41,083 bases of DNA. It comes from an uncultured Clostridia bacterium. GTDB taxonomy: Bacteria > Bacillota > Clostridia > Peptostreptococcales > Anaerovoracaceae. Below the pieces are notes generated by a model. That model was not told the DNA's origin, ran no database searches, and saw nothing but the letters and a program-made list of their open reading frames with translations. The stretch lies in the NCBI GenBank assembly GCA_944386095.1, contig CALWZU010000040.1, positions 1 through 41,083 on the forward strand, in the 5' to 3' direction. The position numbers were made by a program, and so were the translations under genes. Positions 24,949 to 34,827 of the stretch are shown here, piece after piece. Every line of letters starts with the position of its first letter. The stretch's first letter is position 1.

Positions 24949-27900
24949 TTATGATTTGGCGATGTTTTCCATGAACTGCATAAACAGGGTAGCCGCCTGT
25001 GCCCTGGTGGCGTTGCCCTGAGGCTGGAGGGTATTGTCCCCCATGCCGCTGATGATTCCTGCGTTTACAGCCCAGCTGATCGCCTGCTCAGCATACGGAG
25101 AAACAGATCCCCAGTCGCTGAATTCCCTTGCAGCCATGCCGCCCTGGCTGGTATCATAGGCCTTTTCAGCCGCATAGCGATACAGTATCGCCGCAAGCTG
25201 CTCTCTTGTAATATTGTCCTCCGGCCCGAACAGGTCATCGCCATAGCCGCTGACGATTCCCTTTTCCGCAGCCCATTCCACAGCCTGGGTATACCAGGTT
25301 CCATCAGGCACATCGGCAAAGGACTGGACCGATTCCGGCTGAGGCTGTCCCTCAAGACGCCACAGCATGGCCACCATCATGGCTCTTGTCAGGGTGCCCT
25401 CCGGCTCAAAGCGGTCTTCGCTTACGCCGGACATGATGCCGTGCTCATAGGCATAGGCCACCGGATTATGGAACCAGTCTGCCCTGCCAACATCCGTATA
25501 GGGCAGATCATCGGAAGCCGCCCCTTCCCCGAAGTCCGCTTCAATGGTAACCGCCGTTTCGGGCATCTTAAAGGTATATTTGCCATCGGCGCTTCGGGTA
25601 ACGGAAACGGTCTTTCCCTTTTGATCGGTAACGGTAAGCTTGTCAAGATGATAGCCTTCATCGGGTTTTACCGTAATGGTAACGGTGTCGCCTTTAGCGG
25701 CTTTGCCCGGATCCACCGAAATGGTTCCGTGAGCGGACTGCTCCACGGTAACGGCCATTTCCGCCGCTCCGGCGCTGCCGCCGCCTCCGCCGCCGTGGGA
25801 GTCGGAATCATCCGGTTCTTCCGGAGGAGTCGTATCGGTGATCGAAGCTTCTACATCCACCGTATCAGAGCCTTCTTCTTTTCCTTCCACAAGGGCGGTT
25901 AAAAGCTCATCTGTCAGTGTTGTATAGGTCTTTCCGCCGAATTGCCACCCGTCAAAGCGCTGGTTTTCACCAAGGGTCAGGCTGGGAAGAGCCTCTCCCA
26001 CATTGCTGGCATCATACACTCTGGTCTGGGTCGCCCCTTCCTCTCCTGCCGTAAATGTAACCTCTACTTCTCTTGTGTCTGTTACCACTTCGAATTCGGA
26101 GAAACTGTCGGTCATGAATTTAAGAATATTACCGTCCGGTATTATATCCGGCCTGATGTATTCCGTTCTTCCGTCTGAACGTTCATGACGAATGAATGTT
26201 GTGTCGTTCAAAGTGATATCCTCAGGAACCTTAAGGGAAACCTCTACCGGCACGGCAATTTGATCATTTGTAATGGCAGCGCCTGTTACAAGAGGCGTTT
26301 CTTCGCCGGTCTCTGACGGGGAATACAGGCTGTAAACCGGCGTAATATTTACCTTGTAGGTTTCTCCCGGCTTATAGTCCACTACCTGCAGATTCTGTGA
26401 AACCTTCATCGTCACTTTCTCTGCCTGTTGATCTAATTCCTCTATTACAGAAGTTACGATCTGTTCCACATGCTTAGCGATTGCCGATAAAATATTGCCA
26501 AACTGATTATCCGCAGACTGCGCCGTTTGATTCAGCGTCTGTCTTTCTTCTTCCGTCAGTTCGATCTCATCCGATACGCCGCTTTCAACCTCTCCGGTTT
26601 CTAACGTAATATCGATAGGCCTTGCCACTACATTGCTGACGTCTACCTGGAAATTCACGTTGCCGCCAAGGCGAATGCCCGCATTTTCAGTATCCTCCTG
26701 AGCAGGAATCTTAACCGTCGTATAGGCTGAGCTTTCCACTCCGTTAATGATCCCTTTTACGCTCACTTCGATTTCTTTTTGGTCGTCTCCAACCGTTCCC
26801 GCAAAACCGCTGATCACGATTGCCGAACCGGATAAGTGCCATGATATGTCATCTGTTTGATCCAGTCCTTCAATCTCGATTTCTGGCAGAGAAATCACAA
26901 AGCGGCAGGAATTGCCTTTCACATCATCGGCCAGAATATAGTTGGGATTCAGGCTGGCCGCAGATACAACATAGGTTCCCACTTCTGTAGCCATAGGCAC
27001 GGTGAACGAAATACTGTCTCCCTGGATCAGTCCGCCGCCTTCCGCGACAGAGGCAACCGGCGCAAGGGGCTTTCCGGTATAGGTCAGCTCCGTATTGCTC
27101 CAGGTAATCGCGGAAATCGTCGCCGGTGTAATCTTGTATTCTACCGTATTGGTTTCCGGCAATGTATAATTGGCATTATCGATTACCGCTTCCGCCATGT
27201 GGGTTCCTGCATTTTTCTGCGTACCTCCGGCAACTGTGACAGTAACGGTATCTTCCTCCAGCTGACCCGTGATTTCGGCGCTGACATTGGAAGCCTGGCC
27301 GTCATAGGTTCTTGTTTCCGTTCCTGTCCAGGAAAGCGCCAGCTGTTTGGGCTTTACCGTCAGGCTGTACTGTCCGGATGTTTCTCCCTGAGCTGCCGTA
27401 ATCACGGTGCTTCCAGCATTTTGAATGGTTACCTGTCCATTGGCATCTACCGTCGCCACGTTCTCATCAGAGCTCGTGTACGTAAAAGCGCCTCCTGTGA
27501 CGCCGCCCAGCATGGCTTCATTCACGAACACAGGATCCCCATAGGTTTTTTCAATATTGCTTTCCCGGAAGGAAATACCCGTTCCGCTTTCCTGCCCCAT
27601 GGTCACGGTCAGAACATCGGAATTCTTGGTGGAATAATAGTCCTTTCCATCTACAGTGGCAAAGGGACGAACCATAAACTGATATTCTCCCTGCTCCAGA
27701 CCTGTCACCGTATATTCCGGCCGGTCCACAATACCCAGTCTGGTCCATTCTCCATCGATCTTTTGATAGAAGATATACTTTGTCGCTCCCGGTGCGGCTT
27801 CCCATGTAATATGCGCACTGTTTGATGTGGTTTCATAAGCAAAATCCTTTTCCACCACGTTCTGGGGCACGATTTCAAAGGTGCGGGTGGCTTCTCCATA

Positions 27901-30900
27901 ATAGGGGCCGTCAGAATATCCCACGATCCGAACCGTTGCCGTTCCCACCTCTTCATTGTTTTCCCAGTAAGGTGTAAAATCGCCATAGGTAGACTGGGGC
28001 TTCAGTTCATACTTCGTTCCATCAGGCAGCGTGTCTGTGACAGTGACCGCCGGCTGCCGCTTGTCTCCTGTATATCCGGCATACTGGAACGCCAGTTTAA
28101 TATCCAGGTCGGCAATATCCTTTCCCTGATGACCGCAGACAGAATAGGTGAAGGTATCGATGTCGAACACTTCCCTGGTACATACATGGTTCTCGTCATA
28201 TTGATGGCCCTGTCTTCTGGTTTCGGAAAGCTGATAGAATACATTGCATTCCTTGCACCAGCAGCCCAGGGATCCATCCTCCCAGCACTGAGCGGAATTG
28301 ACCGTTTCAGATTCATGAAGAATTCCATCCTCTCCCGCATGATGTACCGTATCTGCGCCCACCGCAAAGACGCCTGTCATAAGATTTCCGGCATTCAGAT
28401 ATACTCTGCCCTGCTCTCCGCCCTCCGGCGTATAGGCCGCATAGCCTGTATAAGCGGCGGCGGAGATGGCATATCCGCATTCCGAGCAGGTCAGCTGAGA
28501 GTCTCCGTCCCAGACATAGCTATGCTGATGGGAGGTGTCTCCTTCGGTTTTTGTGAAGCTGTCGATTTCCTTCACATCGCCGCCGTTGTAATCATAAGCC
28601 CGGATCATCAGCGTATTGTCTGTCGTCGCCAAGGTCATGTAAAGAGCCGAATAATCATTCGTGGCTATTTCAAAATTGAATTCTTCTGTTTCCGTAACGT
28701 CATAGCTCTTTTCTCCCAGGCTGCCGCAAATGAAATAGGTGATGCCTTCTTCATTTATCTGCCCGTCTATCATGGGCGCCGTTCGGGCATAAGAATGGTC
28801 GTGGCCGGATAAAACCACATCGATATCCGCCTGCTGTACGGCTTGAACCAGCTCTTGCTGCGTTCCGCTGCCCATTCCCGCTCCCACGTTGGTATAATAA
28901 GGAGGCTGATGTGTTACCAGAATACGCCACTGGGCTTCTGACGCCTCCGCATCACGGATCAAGCTCTGAAGGACCTCCTGAGAAAAGCTATTATACGCAA
29001 TGGTAGCAATAAAGACATTGCCTACCTTTATCGAATAGTAGTTGCCGTTTTCCTGATGATAGATCGTGCGATTCGGATCAATGCCCCCCTCCAGTTCGTG
29101 ATTGCCAAGGGCAAAAATCCGGTTTGTGTCCAAAGGCTGAAGCATGTTTAACGCGCTCACCCAGTTTGAATAGGAAGAACCATCGTCTACCAGGTCTCCG
29201 GTTTGGATCGCAAGATCATATTCGCTGATATCCCCCAGGCTCTCAAGGATGCCCGTCAACGCCGTATTATTTCTTTCCTGCAAATCTCCCAGGATCAGAG
29301 CGCTTACGCCGGCATCCGTTCTGCCGGTTGTCATGCTCCTGATCTCAGACCAGCTTTCACCGTTTCCTACCCGGTAATAATACGTTGTGTTCTCTTTCAG
29401 ATCCGTTATCGTCGCGCCGCATATATAGGCAGCGCTTCCGTCCGTAAATGTGACCAGATCGCAGGTCGCATCATAAACGGAACCTGCTTCTATCTCTTCC
29501 CGGCTTTCACTGATCTGCACCCGGGCAGCATCTTGTGCATACATGGGATTCGCAAACCAACTGACGTTTAAGCTGTCCGCCGCATCCGCCGCATTTCGCC
29601 AAATCTGCGTAGGAACGCCTTCTTCGTCTCCATCCGAATGATAAATGACGGTCGTATAAGCTACCGATACGTTTCCTTGGCTGTCTTTTGCAGTAACCGT
29701 GATCGATTCCTTGTTTTCCAGGATTTCCTCATTTACGGCTACTTTCCCCTGTTCATCTGAAGTCCCTATCAGGTTATCTCCCTCATAAAGGCCAACACCT
29801 TCAACCGGTAAACCGGTTCCTGAATCCTTAATAACGAAATAACAGGTATCCGGAAGTTCTGCGACCATCTGGCCTCCCGTTACCGTATAGGGCGCAACCA
29901 GCGGCATGGAAACGGAAGAATTAAAGGTTTCTCCGCCTGCATGGCCATTGATCCTGCAGCTAAAAGAGGTTTCCGCTCCCACAGAGGTCGGCACCTGTAA
30001 CGTAAGTGTCGCCATTGTTCCGCCAGCCACATTGCCTTCAACCCGAAAGCGCAAAATGCCGCTGATCGGATTATAGGAGGGTTCTTCTATAATAGTGCAG
30101 CCTCCCGCAACCTCTAATTGTGCATTTTCCGCAAACATTTCATCTACATTCAGCTCTACTTCCAGTGAATCCACTTCATTGTCTCTGGGTGTAAACTGCA
30201 AATGGATCGGCTGGCCTAACACAGCGCTGCTTTCCTGGGCCAAAACGGTCATAGGGGCTCCGGAAATGCTCTCATCCTGGATGGTTACCGTGTATTCTCT
30301 CGTAGCTTCATTTCCGTATCCATCCACTACCGAGACACGGATGGTGTGATTTCCGTTTGCCAGGCTTAGCCCTGCTTTTAATGTTCCGTCTCCGATATTC
30401 ACCAAAACATTATCGCCCTGAATCAGCTGCCCATCTACGTAAAGCGCCGCAGACTGCACACCGGTATTATTGGCGTTTGTCTGTACACTGTCTGCGAACG
30501 TCGCTTCAATATCAAGATTCCCGGAAGAAAGGGTCATATTCGTATGAAGGGCTTCCTGTTCTCCTTCACCTGCGGTTACCAGAACCGAACTGATTTCCGG
30601 AGGCTGAGTATCCTCGGGCGTACTTCCGTAAACATAGGTCAAATTATCAAAATATAAGGTTCCGCTCAGATCGCCCTTTGTCTGAGCAATACCGTCTGAA
30701 TTAAATGTTGCCAGATATTCAGGGATCGGGATCTGTCCGATGGTTACGGTTTCCCCTGTTGTGGCAAGGGTTACCGTTTCAGGAACCTCTGCTCCGATAT
30801 CAAGGGGTGAGGTGGAATAACCGCCGACAAACTCGCTGACCCGGGGATCATCACGATCCACCAAAATGATATTTCCATTCTCATCGGTCTGGCATTTTAC

Positions 30901-33216
30901 CCAGCCCTGGGGTGAGGCCCACAGCTTTCCGGCTCCTATAGATTGCTTGGGATTTGCCATCATAATCCGGACAGACATCCCTGCCGGAATCGTAACCGGC
31001 ATTTGCAGATGGCTGATATCCGCTTCAAAATAATGCCAGTTATCATCCGCGTGGCGGGCTACGCAGTTTGGCATATAAATACTATTCTCTGTAAAATCTA
31101 CCTGGGAAGTATTGCCAAGGCCGTCCCTATAGCGCAGACGCAGCCACAGATTCGGCGTATCCTTGGGAATATAGACCCAGATGCCGATTCTCGTGGGATT
31201 GCCTACGGCCTCCAATTTGATTTCCTCTGACAGCCCAAAGCAGACGCCGTCTGTTTTTCCCATATTGGTGTTGAAATCATAATCCACCCGCAGAGACTGG
31301 CTGCCAAAACGTACCGGATACCCCTCGTCTGCGCTTACAATTCTGGCGGTTCCTACCTGGGAGCCTTCCGGCGTGGTTCTGTCTGTGTAGGAAAGACAGG
31401 CGATATCATACCCTTCTGCGGCAATCTGCGCCCCGTTTTTGACTGTCTCAAATTTTTCGTAGCTTCCGTCTTCAAGGAACTGTCCACAGTAATCGTCAGC
31501 ACCGCCGGCTGTTTTCCCATGGAAAATCTTCGCAGATTCTTGTTCAAAATCCATCGCGGTCTGAGGCTCTTTACAAGCCTCCAGCACAACGCTGCCGGAT
31601 ACCTGAGAATCAAAGGCGCTTGTTACCGTGACAACCGCTTCGATATCCGTAGCCGTTTTTTCCAGGGCCGAAAGCGCATAATCCTCCGGCACCTTCTCAT
31701 TTGTGTTTTCCCCGCTATAGACAGGCTGACAGGTCAGTTTATTGTCCTTCACAGTCCCCACAGACAAAAGAGGCATTTGCTGCGGACTTTTTTCTTCTGT
31801 TTCCGTGATGATTTCATAATCACTTCCTGTTCCCGTCCATTGTCTGCGATTGTACTGGGTCGGCGCAATGGTCCATTCAAAGTCCCCGTCCTTATAATGC
31901 ACCTCTCTTTGCTTATACGTTACCTGCAAGCCCAGATCAGAGGTTTCTCCTTCTCCTATGCTGGCCTTTTCAGCGGAAAACTGAATTTTATCAGGCTTCG
32001 CAATGGTAATTTGGGTCGTTCCTACCACATTGCCGGTTTCATCATATAGCGAGACAGACACATCTCCTGTGTTTTCGTTTGAAGTAAATTCTCCTGTATT
32101 GCTGTTGATTTTACCGAACTTCGATTCCACCACCCAGCTTAACCCCTCCGGCAGAGGAGCAGGCGCACCGGACTGATCCGCTCCGGTCGCGGTAAACTGC
32201 ACCTTTGATCCTGGCGTATACACTTCATTATTGGGAGAAATCGCCGCATGATCAAAAATGCCATCCGATGAAGCCTTGGACAGAATCATCAGGGAAGAGC
32301 TGACCTGCCGTTCCTGCCCGTCGGAAGGATTGTTCCTGGTTATAACGCTGCCGTCCCCGTCTCTTCTGGAAACAAAGGTGGAGGAACCGCTTCCATCCAG
32401 AAGCAGGGCTGTTTCACAGCCTCTTTCCTTCATCATCTGTGCGACTTCATACTGGGTATAGCCGCAGGAAACAGGATACCGCTGCCCGTAGCAGACCATG
32501 GTAACCACGGTGCCGTCCGCTTTGATCCCCACCGCCGTATAGGTCACGTTCCGTCCGCCCTTTGCAACGTTTACCTCACCGTCTTTTACAAGCAGGCTGC
32601 CTCCTGCCACCGCATGCTGCAGATTGGCAAGATCCTCCTCTGCATAGCTGTCGGAAATCAGCGCTTGTCCATCCTTATCGATGGCAAAATAATACTTGCC
32701 GGCCGTATCGTTATAGGTCACCCCGTCAATGATCAAAATTCCGCTGGGCTGGCCGGTTGCCATGTTGTAATAATCCGCATTGATCGCCGCTACAACGGTT
32801 GCTCCCGCGTAATTTTCCAGATCTGTACGGTTGAAAAAGCTCTGAGCCGATTTTACCTGATCGGATACCGTCTGCATCCGCCAGGCGATCTCATTGTCGG
32901 AAAGGATATTTTCCAAACCTGCATAGCCGGCAATGATCTGCGCCTGACTCAGATCGATTTCACAAAAATAGTCGATATTTTGATTGAGTCCCGATTCCTC
33001 ATTGGTATAGGTCACATATTCCGTAACCCCCGGCGCCAGCTGATAGGCTGTTTCCGAAACAAACAGCCGGTCGCCGCTTTCACCTTCAAATAAATGAGTG
33101 CCGGAGCCGGTATTTTCAAACGCCGATTCCGCAAAGCCCGTTATCGGGGGGAATATCTGTAAGGCCATAATCAACGACAATGTGACTGCAAGCAGTCCCT
33201 TGACCCTCTGCCTCAT
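24949..33216 (-). CDS. Giant SLH-anchored surface protein: phosphodiester glycosidase (NAGPA-type) plus purple-acid-phosphatase-like domain
   Basis: About 2755 residues, secreted and wall-bound. Signal peptide 1-29 ends near TGFAES. Domains by approximate position: NAGPA-type phosphodiester glycosidase 60-310 with LLLDGSGSSTF; Ig-like 330-415; jelly-roll carbohydrate-binding-like 620-865 ending LYFDNLTYVYG; further Ig-like or unassigned folds 870-1195. A purple-acid-phosphatase N-terminal fold 1200-1295 precedes a metallophosphoesterase domain 1300-1555 with ILGDLQERN, QTGDLVDDG, ALGNHELEGG, VTHQPPYY and SGHDHSYAR. After that come fibronectin III 1780-1858, Big2-like 1880-1955, MBG-like repeats 1955-2110, an InlB-B-like repeat 2485-2560 behind a GGGGGGS linker, and three SLH domains 2572-2752 (motifs LTRAMM, ITREQL, ATRAQA). 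The ATG at 33214-33216 is chosen because AGGAGG precedes it at normal distance; a frame 19 codons longer runs through the upstream terminator. The substrate is unknown; sugar-1-phosphate diesters are the family expectation. Confidence 0.88.
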   Translation of the reverse strand: MRQRVKGLLAVTLSLIMALQIFPPITGFAESAFENTGSGTHLFEGESGDRLFVSETAYQLAPGVTEYVTYTNEESGLNQNIDYFCEIDLSQAQIIAGYAGLENILSDNEIAWRMQTVSDQVKSAQSFFNRTDLENYAGATVVAAINADYYNMATGQPSGILIIDGVTYNDTAGKYYFAIDKDGQALISDSYAEEDLANLQHAVAGGSLLVKDGEVNVAKGGRNVTYTAVGIKADGTVVTMVCYGQRYPVSCGYTQYEVAQMMKERGCETALLLDGSGSSTFVSRRDGDGSVITRNNPSDGQERQVSSSLMILSKASSDGIFDHAAISPNNEVYTPGSKVQFTATGADQSGAPAPLPEGLSWVVESKFGKINSNTGEFTSNENTGDVSVSLYDETGNVVGTTQITIAKPDKIQFSAEKASIGEGETSDLGLQVTYKQREVHYKDGDFEWTIAPTQYNRRQWTGTGSDYEIITETEEKSPQQMPLLSVGTVKDNKLTCQPVYSGENTNEKVPEDYALSALEKTATDIEAVVTVTSAFDSQVSGSVVLEACKEPQTAMDFEQESAKIFHGKTAGGADDYCGQFLEDGSYEKFETVKNGAQIAAEGYDIACLSYTDRTTPEGSQVGTARIVSADEGYPVRFGSQSLRVDYDFNTNMGKTDGVCFGLSEEIKLEAVGNPTRIGIWVYIPKDTPNLWLRLRYRDGLGNTSQVDFTENSIYMPNCVARHADDNWHYFEADISHLQMPVTIPAGMSVRIMMANPKQSIGAGKLWASPQGWVKCQTDENGNIILVDRDDPRVSEFVGGYSTSPLDIGAEVPETVTLATTGETVTIGQIPIPEYLATFNSDGIAQTKGDLSGTLYFDNLTYVYGSTPEDTQPPEISSVLVTAGEGEQEALHTNMTLSSGNLDIEATFADSVQTNANNTGVQSAALYVDGQLIQGDNVLVNIGDGTLKAGLSLANGNHTIRVSVVDGYGNEATREYTVTIQDESISGAPMTVLAQESSAVLGQPIHLQFTPRDNEVDSLEVELNVDEMFAENAQLEVAGGCTIIEEPSYNPISGILRFRVEGNVAGGTMATLTLQVPTSVGAETSFSCRINGHAGGETFNSSVSMPLVAPYTVTGGQMVAELPDTCYFVIKDSGTGLPVEGVGLYEGDNLIGTSDEQGKVAVNEEILENKESITVTAKDSQGNVSVAYTTVIYHSDGDEEGVPTQIWRNAADAADSLNVSWFANPMYAQDAARVQISESREEIEAGSVYDATCDLVTFTDGSAAYICGATITDLKENTTYYYRVGNGESWSEIRSMTTGRTDAGVSALILGDLQERNNTALTGILESLGDISEYDLAIQTGDLVDDGSSYSNWVSALNMLQPLDTNRIFALGNHELEGGIDPNRTIYHQENGNYYSIKVGNVFIATIAYNSFSQEVLQSLIRDAEASEAQWRILVTHQPPYYTNVGAGMGSGTQQELVQAVQQADIDVVLSGHDHSYARTAPMIDGQINEEGITYFICGSLGEKSYDVTETEEFNFEIATNDYSALYMTLATTDNTLMIRAYDYNGGDVKEIDSFTKTEGDTSHQHSYVWDGDSQLTCSECGYAISAAAYTGYAAYTPEGGEQGRVYLNAGNLMTGVFAVGADTVHHAGEDGILHESETVNSAQCWEDGSLGCWCKECNVFYQLSETRRQGHQYDENHVCTREVFDIDTFTYSVCGHQGKDIADLDIKLAFQYAGYTGDKRQPAVTVTDTLPDGTKYELKPQSTYGDFTPYWENNEEVGTATVRIVGYSDGPYYGEATRTFEIVPQNVVEKDFAYETTSNSAHITWEAAPGATKYIFYQKIDGEWTRLGIVDRPEYTVTGLEQGEYQFMVRPFATVDGKDYYSTKNSDVLTVTMGQESGTGISFRESNIEKTYGDPVFVNEAMLGGVTGGAFTYTSSDENVATVDANGQVTIQNAGSTVITAAQGETSGQYSLTVKPKQLALSWTGTETRTYDGQASNVSAEITGQLEEDTVTVTVAGGTQKNAGTHMAEAVIDNANYTLPETNTVEYKITPATISAITWSNTELTYTGKPLAPVASVAEGGGLIQGDSISFTVPMATEVGTYVVSAASLNPNYILADDVKGNSCRFVISLPEIEIEGLDQTDDISWHLSGSAIVISGFAGTVGDDQKEIEVSVKGIINGVESSAYTTVKIPAQEDTENAGIRLGGNVNFQVDVSNVVARPIDITLETGEVESGVSDEIELTEEERQTLNQTAQSADNQFGNILSAIAKHVEQIVTSVIEELDQQAEKVTMKVSQNLQVVDYKPGETYKVNITPVYSLYSPSETGEETPLVTGAAITNDQIAVPVEVSLKVPEDITLNDTTFIRHERSDGRTEYIRPDIIPDGNILKFMTDSFSEFEVVTDTREVEVTFTAGEEGATQTRVYDASNVGEALPSLTLGENQRFDGWQFGGKTYTTLTDELLTALVEGKEEGSDTVDVEASITDTTPPEEPDDSDSHGGGGGGSAGAAEMAVTVEQSAHGTISVDPGKAAKGDTVTITVKPDEGYHLDKLTVTDQKGKTVSVTRSADGKYTFKMPETAVTIEADFGEGAASDDLPYTDVGRADWFHNPVAYAYEHGIMSGVSEDRFEPEGTLTRAMMVAMLWRLEGQPQPESVQSFADVPDGTWYTQAVEWAAEKGIVSGYGDDLFGPEDNITREQLAAILYRYAAEKAYDTSQGGMAAREFSDWGSVSPYAEQAISWAVNAGIISGMGDNTLQPQGNATRAQAATLFMQFMENIAKS

Positions 33217-33230
33217 AAATTCACCTCCTG

Positions 33231-33270
33231 AAAAAAAAAAGAGAAGGGCGACGGCTTTACGCCGCCGCCC
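33231..33270 (-). terminator. Terminator between the 485-residue SLH gene and the giant gene, abutting the giant gene's ribosome binding site
   Basis: On the minus strand GGGCGGCGGC (33261-33270) pairs with GCCGTCGCCC (33246-33255) across a 5-nt loop, with one G-U pair, followed by TTCTC and ten T residues. Directly after the last T come CAGGAGGTGA and the giant gene's ATG, leaving no room for a separate promoter after the hairpin. Expression of the giant gene is therefore likely by partial read-through. Confidence 0.88.
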
Positions 33271-33304
33271 CAAATGAGTGCTGTGACTTTTCAGAATGGA
33301 AACG

Positions 33305-34762
33305 TTAAATCACCGGATCCTGCGTAACCGCATCTCCGATTTGCTGACCTAAATCGCTTCCCGAAATAGGATTGCTTTCCTCAGGATCATCATTGATTTC
33401 AAACCATTCTTCCATGTCATCGTTATAAACGTATTCTTTGTCATCAACGGTAACTGTTGTGCCGCCGCTAATAGCCTGTTCGATCTTATCTCCCAGATCT
33501 TCCGGTGAAATGAATTCCCCTTCCGGGCCTTCATATTCTTGTTTATCCTCACGCCATTCATACTTGTCATTTCCGATTTGAACAACGCCGGGACGAGTCA
33601 CTTCAGGCGGATTCCCACCGCCATGGCTTCCGCCACCGCCGCCGCTGCTGGGACGGGTCGCCGGAGCGTTGATGGTTCCTCCATTGGTGGTTTCCTGATT
33701 TTTGATGGCGCTGGTGTTGCCGGTTGCGGTAATGTCCGCGCCGTCTGTGGACAGGGTGTCGATGGTTGCGCCGTTCGCTACGTTTACGCTTGTTCCGTCA
33801 GCGGTCTCTTCCACTGCGATGGTGCCGATTTCAGCTGTAGACTGCGCCTGGATGCTGGTATCAGGCGCTTTAACGCTGATGTTTTCTACTGTGCCGGCAA
33901 CGGTCAGAGCAGCGTCTTCAGCCCCTTCCTCAACGATTACGTTTTCAACCGCAGACCCTTCGCCCACGGTGACTTCTCCATTGGCTGCGGAAACGATAAC
34001 ATTGTCCGCTGTGGTATCATTCAGGGTAACGCTGCCGTTTGCAGCCCCCTGAGCAACGATGATATCTCCGGCTTTTACGCCTTCGATAACAACATCTTCG
34101 GCTGTAGCGATCACGATGGTGCCGGTAGCGTCTACATCTGCCGCTGCGTAAGTGCCGCCTGCATTGATGTACGTCGTAACGGCGTTGTTGAGCATAACAA
34201 CGACTGCGCCTCTGGATACGGCAGCCAGAGGATCAACGGTTCCGTCAGGATTGCCGTTTACAATGCCTCTTGCGCTCATGGCGTTCAGATAAGGCAGCGC
34301 CCAGCTGGAAACGTCCGCGCTGTCAGCAAAGGCGGTTCCGCCTGTTGTCATGGGCTCGATCTTCAGAGCTCTTGCCAGCATAACGATGGACTGCTCTCTG
34401 GTAATAGGATCGTCGCCGCCTACGGTTCCGTCTCCATAGCCGCTCATAACATCAGCCGCTACGCATTTGAGAATGGCGCTTTGGTACCACTGGCCGTTCA
34501 GATCGGTGAACTGGTTGGACGCGGTGGTCTCATAACCAAAGGCTTCCGCCAGAACCTGGGCCAGCTCGCCTCTTGTCATGGAATTATCCAGATTCGCATT
34601 TCCATTTTCATCACCGGACAATACGCCGTTTTCAGCCCACTCGTCAAAGGCGCCCTGCGCCCAGTGTTCTGAAGCATCATTGGCAGCAAATACCATACCC
34701 GGCATCATGGATACCACCATGGCCAGAGACAGTAACACTGCCAATACCTTTTTCTGTTTCAT
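33305..34762 (-). CDS. S-layer-like protein with three N-terminal SLH domains
   Basis: A 485-residue secreted wall protein of no known enzymatic role. Signal peptide 1-26 (ends GMVFAAND). Three SLH domains at about 27-205 have the SCWP-binding motifs MTRGEL, ITREQS and VSRGAV. A Thr/Val/Ala-rich region at about 210-360 of short beta-strand-like repeats (VIEGVKAGDIIV, VENVIVEEGAEDAALTV, VENISVKAPDTSI) suggests a right-handed beta-helix. After a Gly/Ser linker SSGGGGGSHGGG, two ~45-residue tandem repeats follow (first with IGNDKYEWREDKQEYE and ISPEDLGDKIEQAI; second with VDDKEYVYNDDMEEWFE and ISGSDLGQQIGDAV). A GGAGGGGAAAT site precedes the ATG. It has a strong promoter and is probably abundant. 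Confidence 0.9.
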   Translation of the reverse strand: MKQKKVLAVLLSLAMVVSMMPGMVFAANDASEHWAQGAFDEWAENGVLSGDENGNANLDNSMTRGELAQVLAEAFGYETTASNQFTDLNGQWYQSAILKCVAADVMSGYGDGTVGGDDPITREQSIVMLARALKIEPMTTGGTAFADSADVSSWALPYLNAMSARGIVNGNPDGTVDPLAAVSRGAVVVMLNNAVTTYINAGGTYAAADVDATGTIVIATAEDVVIEGVKAGDIIVAQGAANGSVTLNDTTADNVIVSAANGEVTVGEGSAVENVIVEEGAEDAALTVAGTVENISVKAPDTSIQAQSTAEIGTIAVEETADGTSVNVANGATIDTLSTDGADITATGNTSAIKNQETTNGGTINAPATRPSSGGGGGSHGGGNPPEVTRPGVVQIGNDKYEWREDKQEYEGPEGEFISPEDLGDKIEQAISGGTTVTVDDKEYVYNDDMEEWFEINDDPEESNPISGSDLGQQIGDAVTQDPVI

Positions 34763-34827
34763 GTGATTTCCCCTCCTTACATGATTCAGGAAAGAATCTC
34801 TTTCCTTAACAAATTATGGTTGCCTTT

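Noticed and set aside
33217-33273. Longer N-terminus for the giant protein starting near 33273
   Set aside because: It would translate through the terminator hairpin and place basic and Phe-rich residues before a normal signal peptide; the ATG at 33216 has an ideal AGGAGG site.
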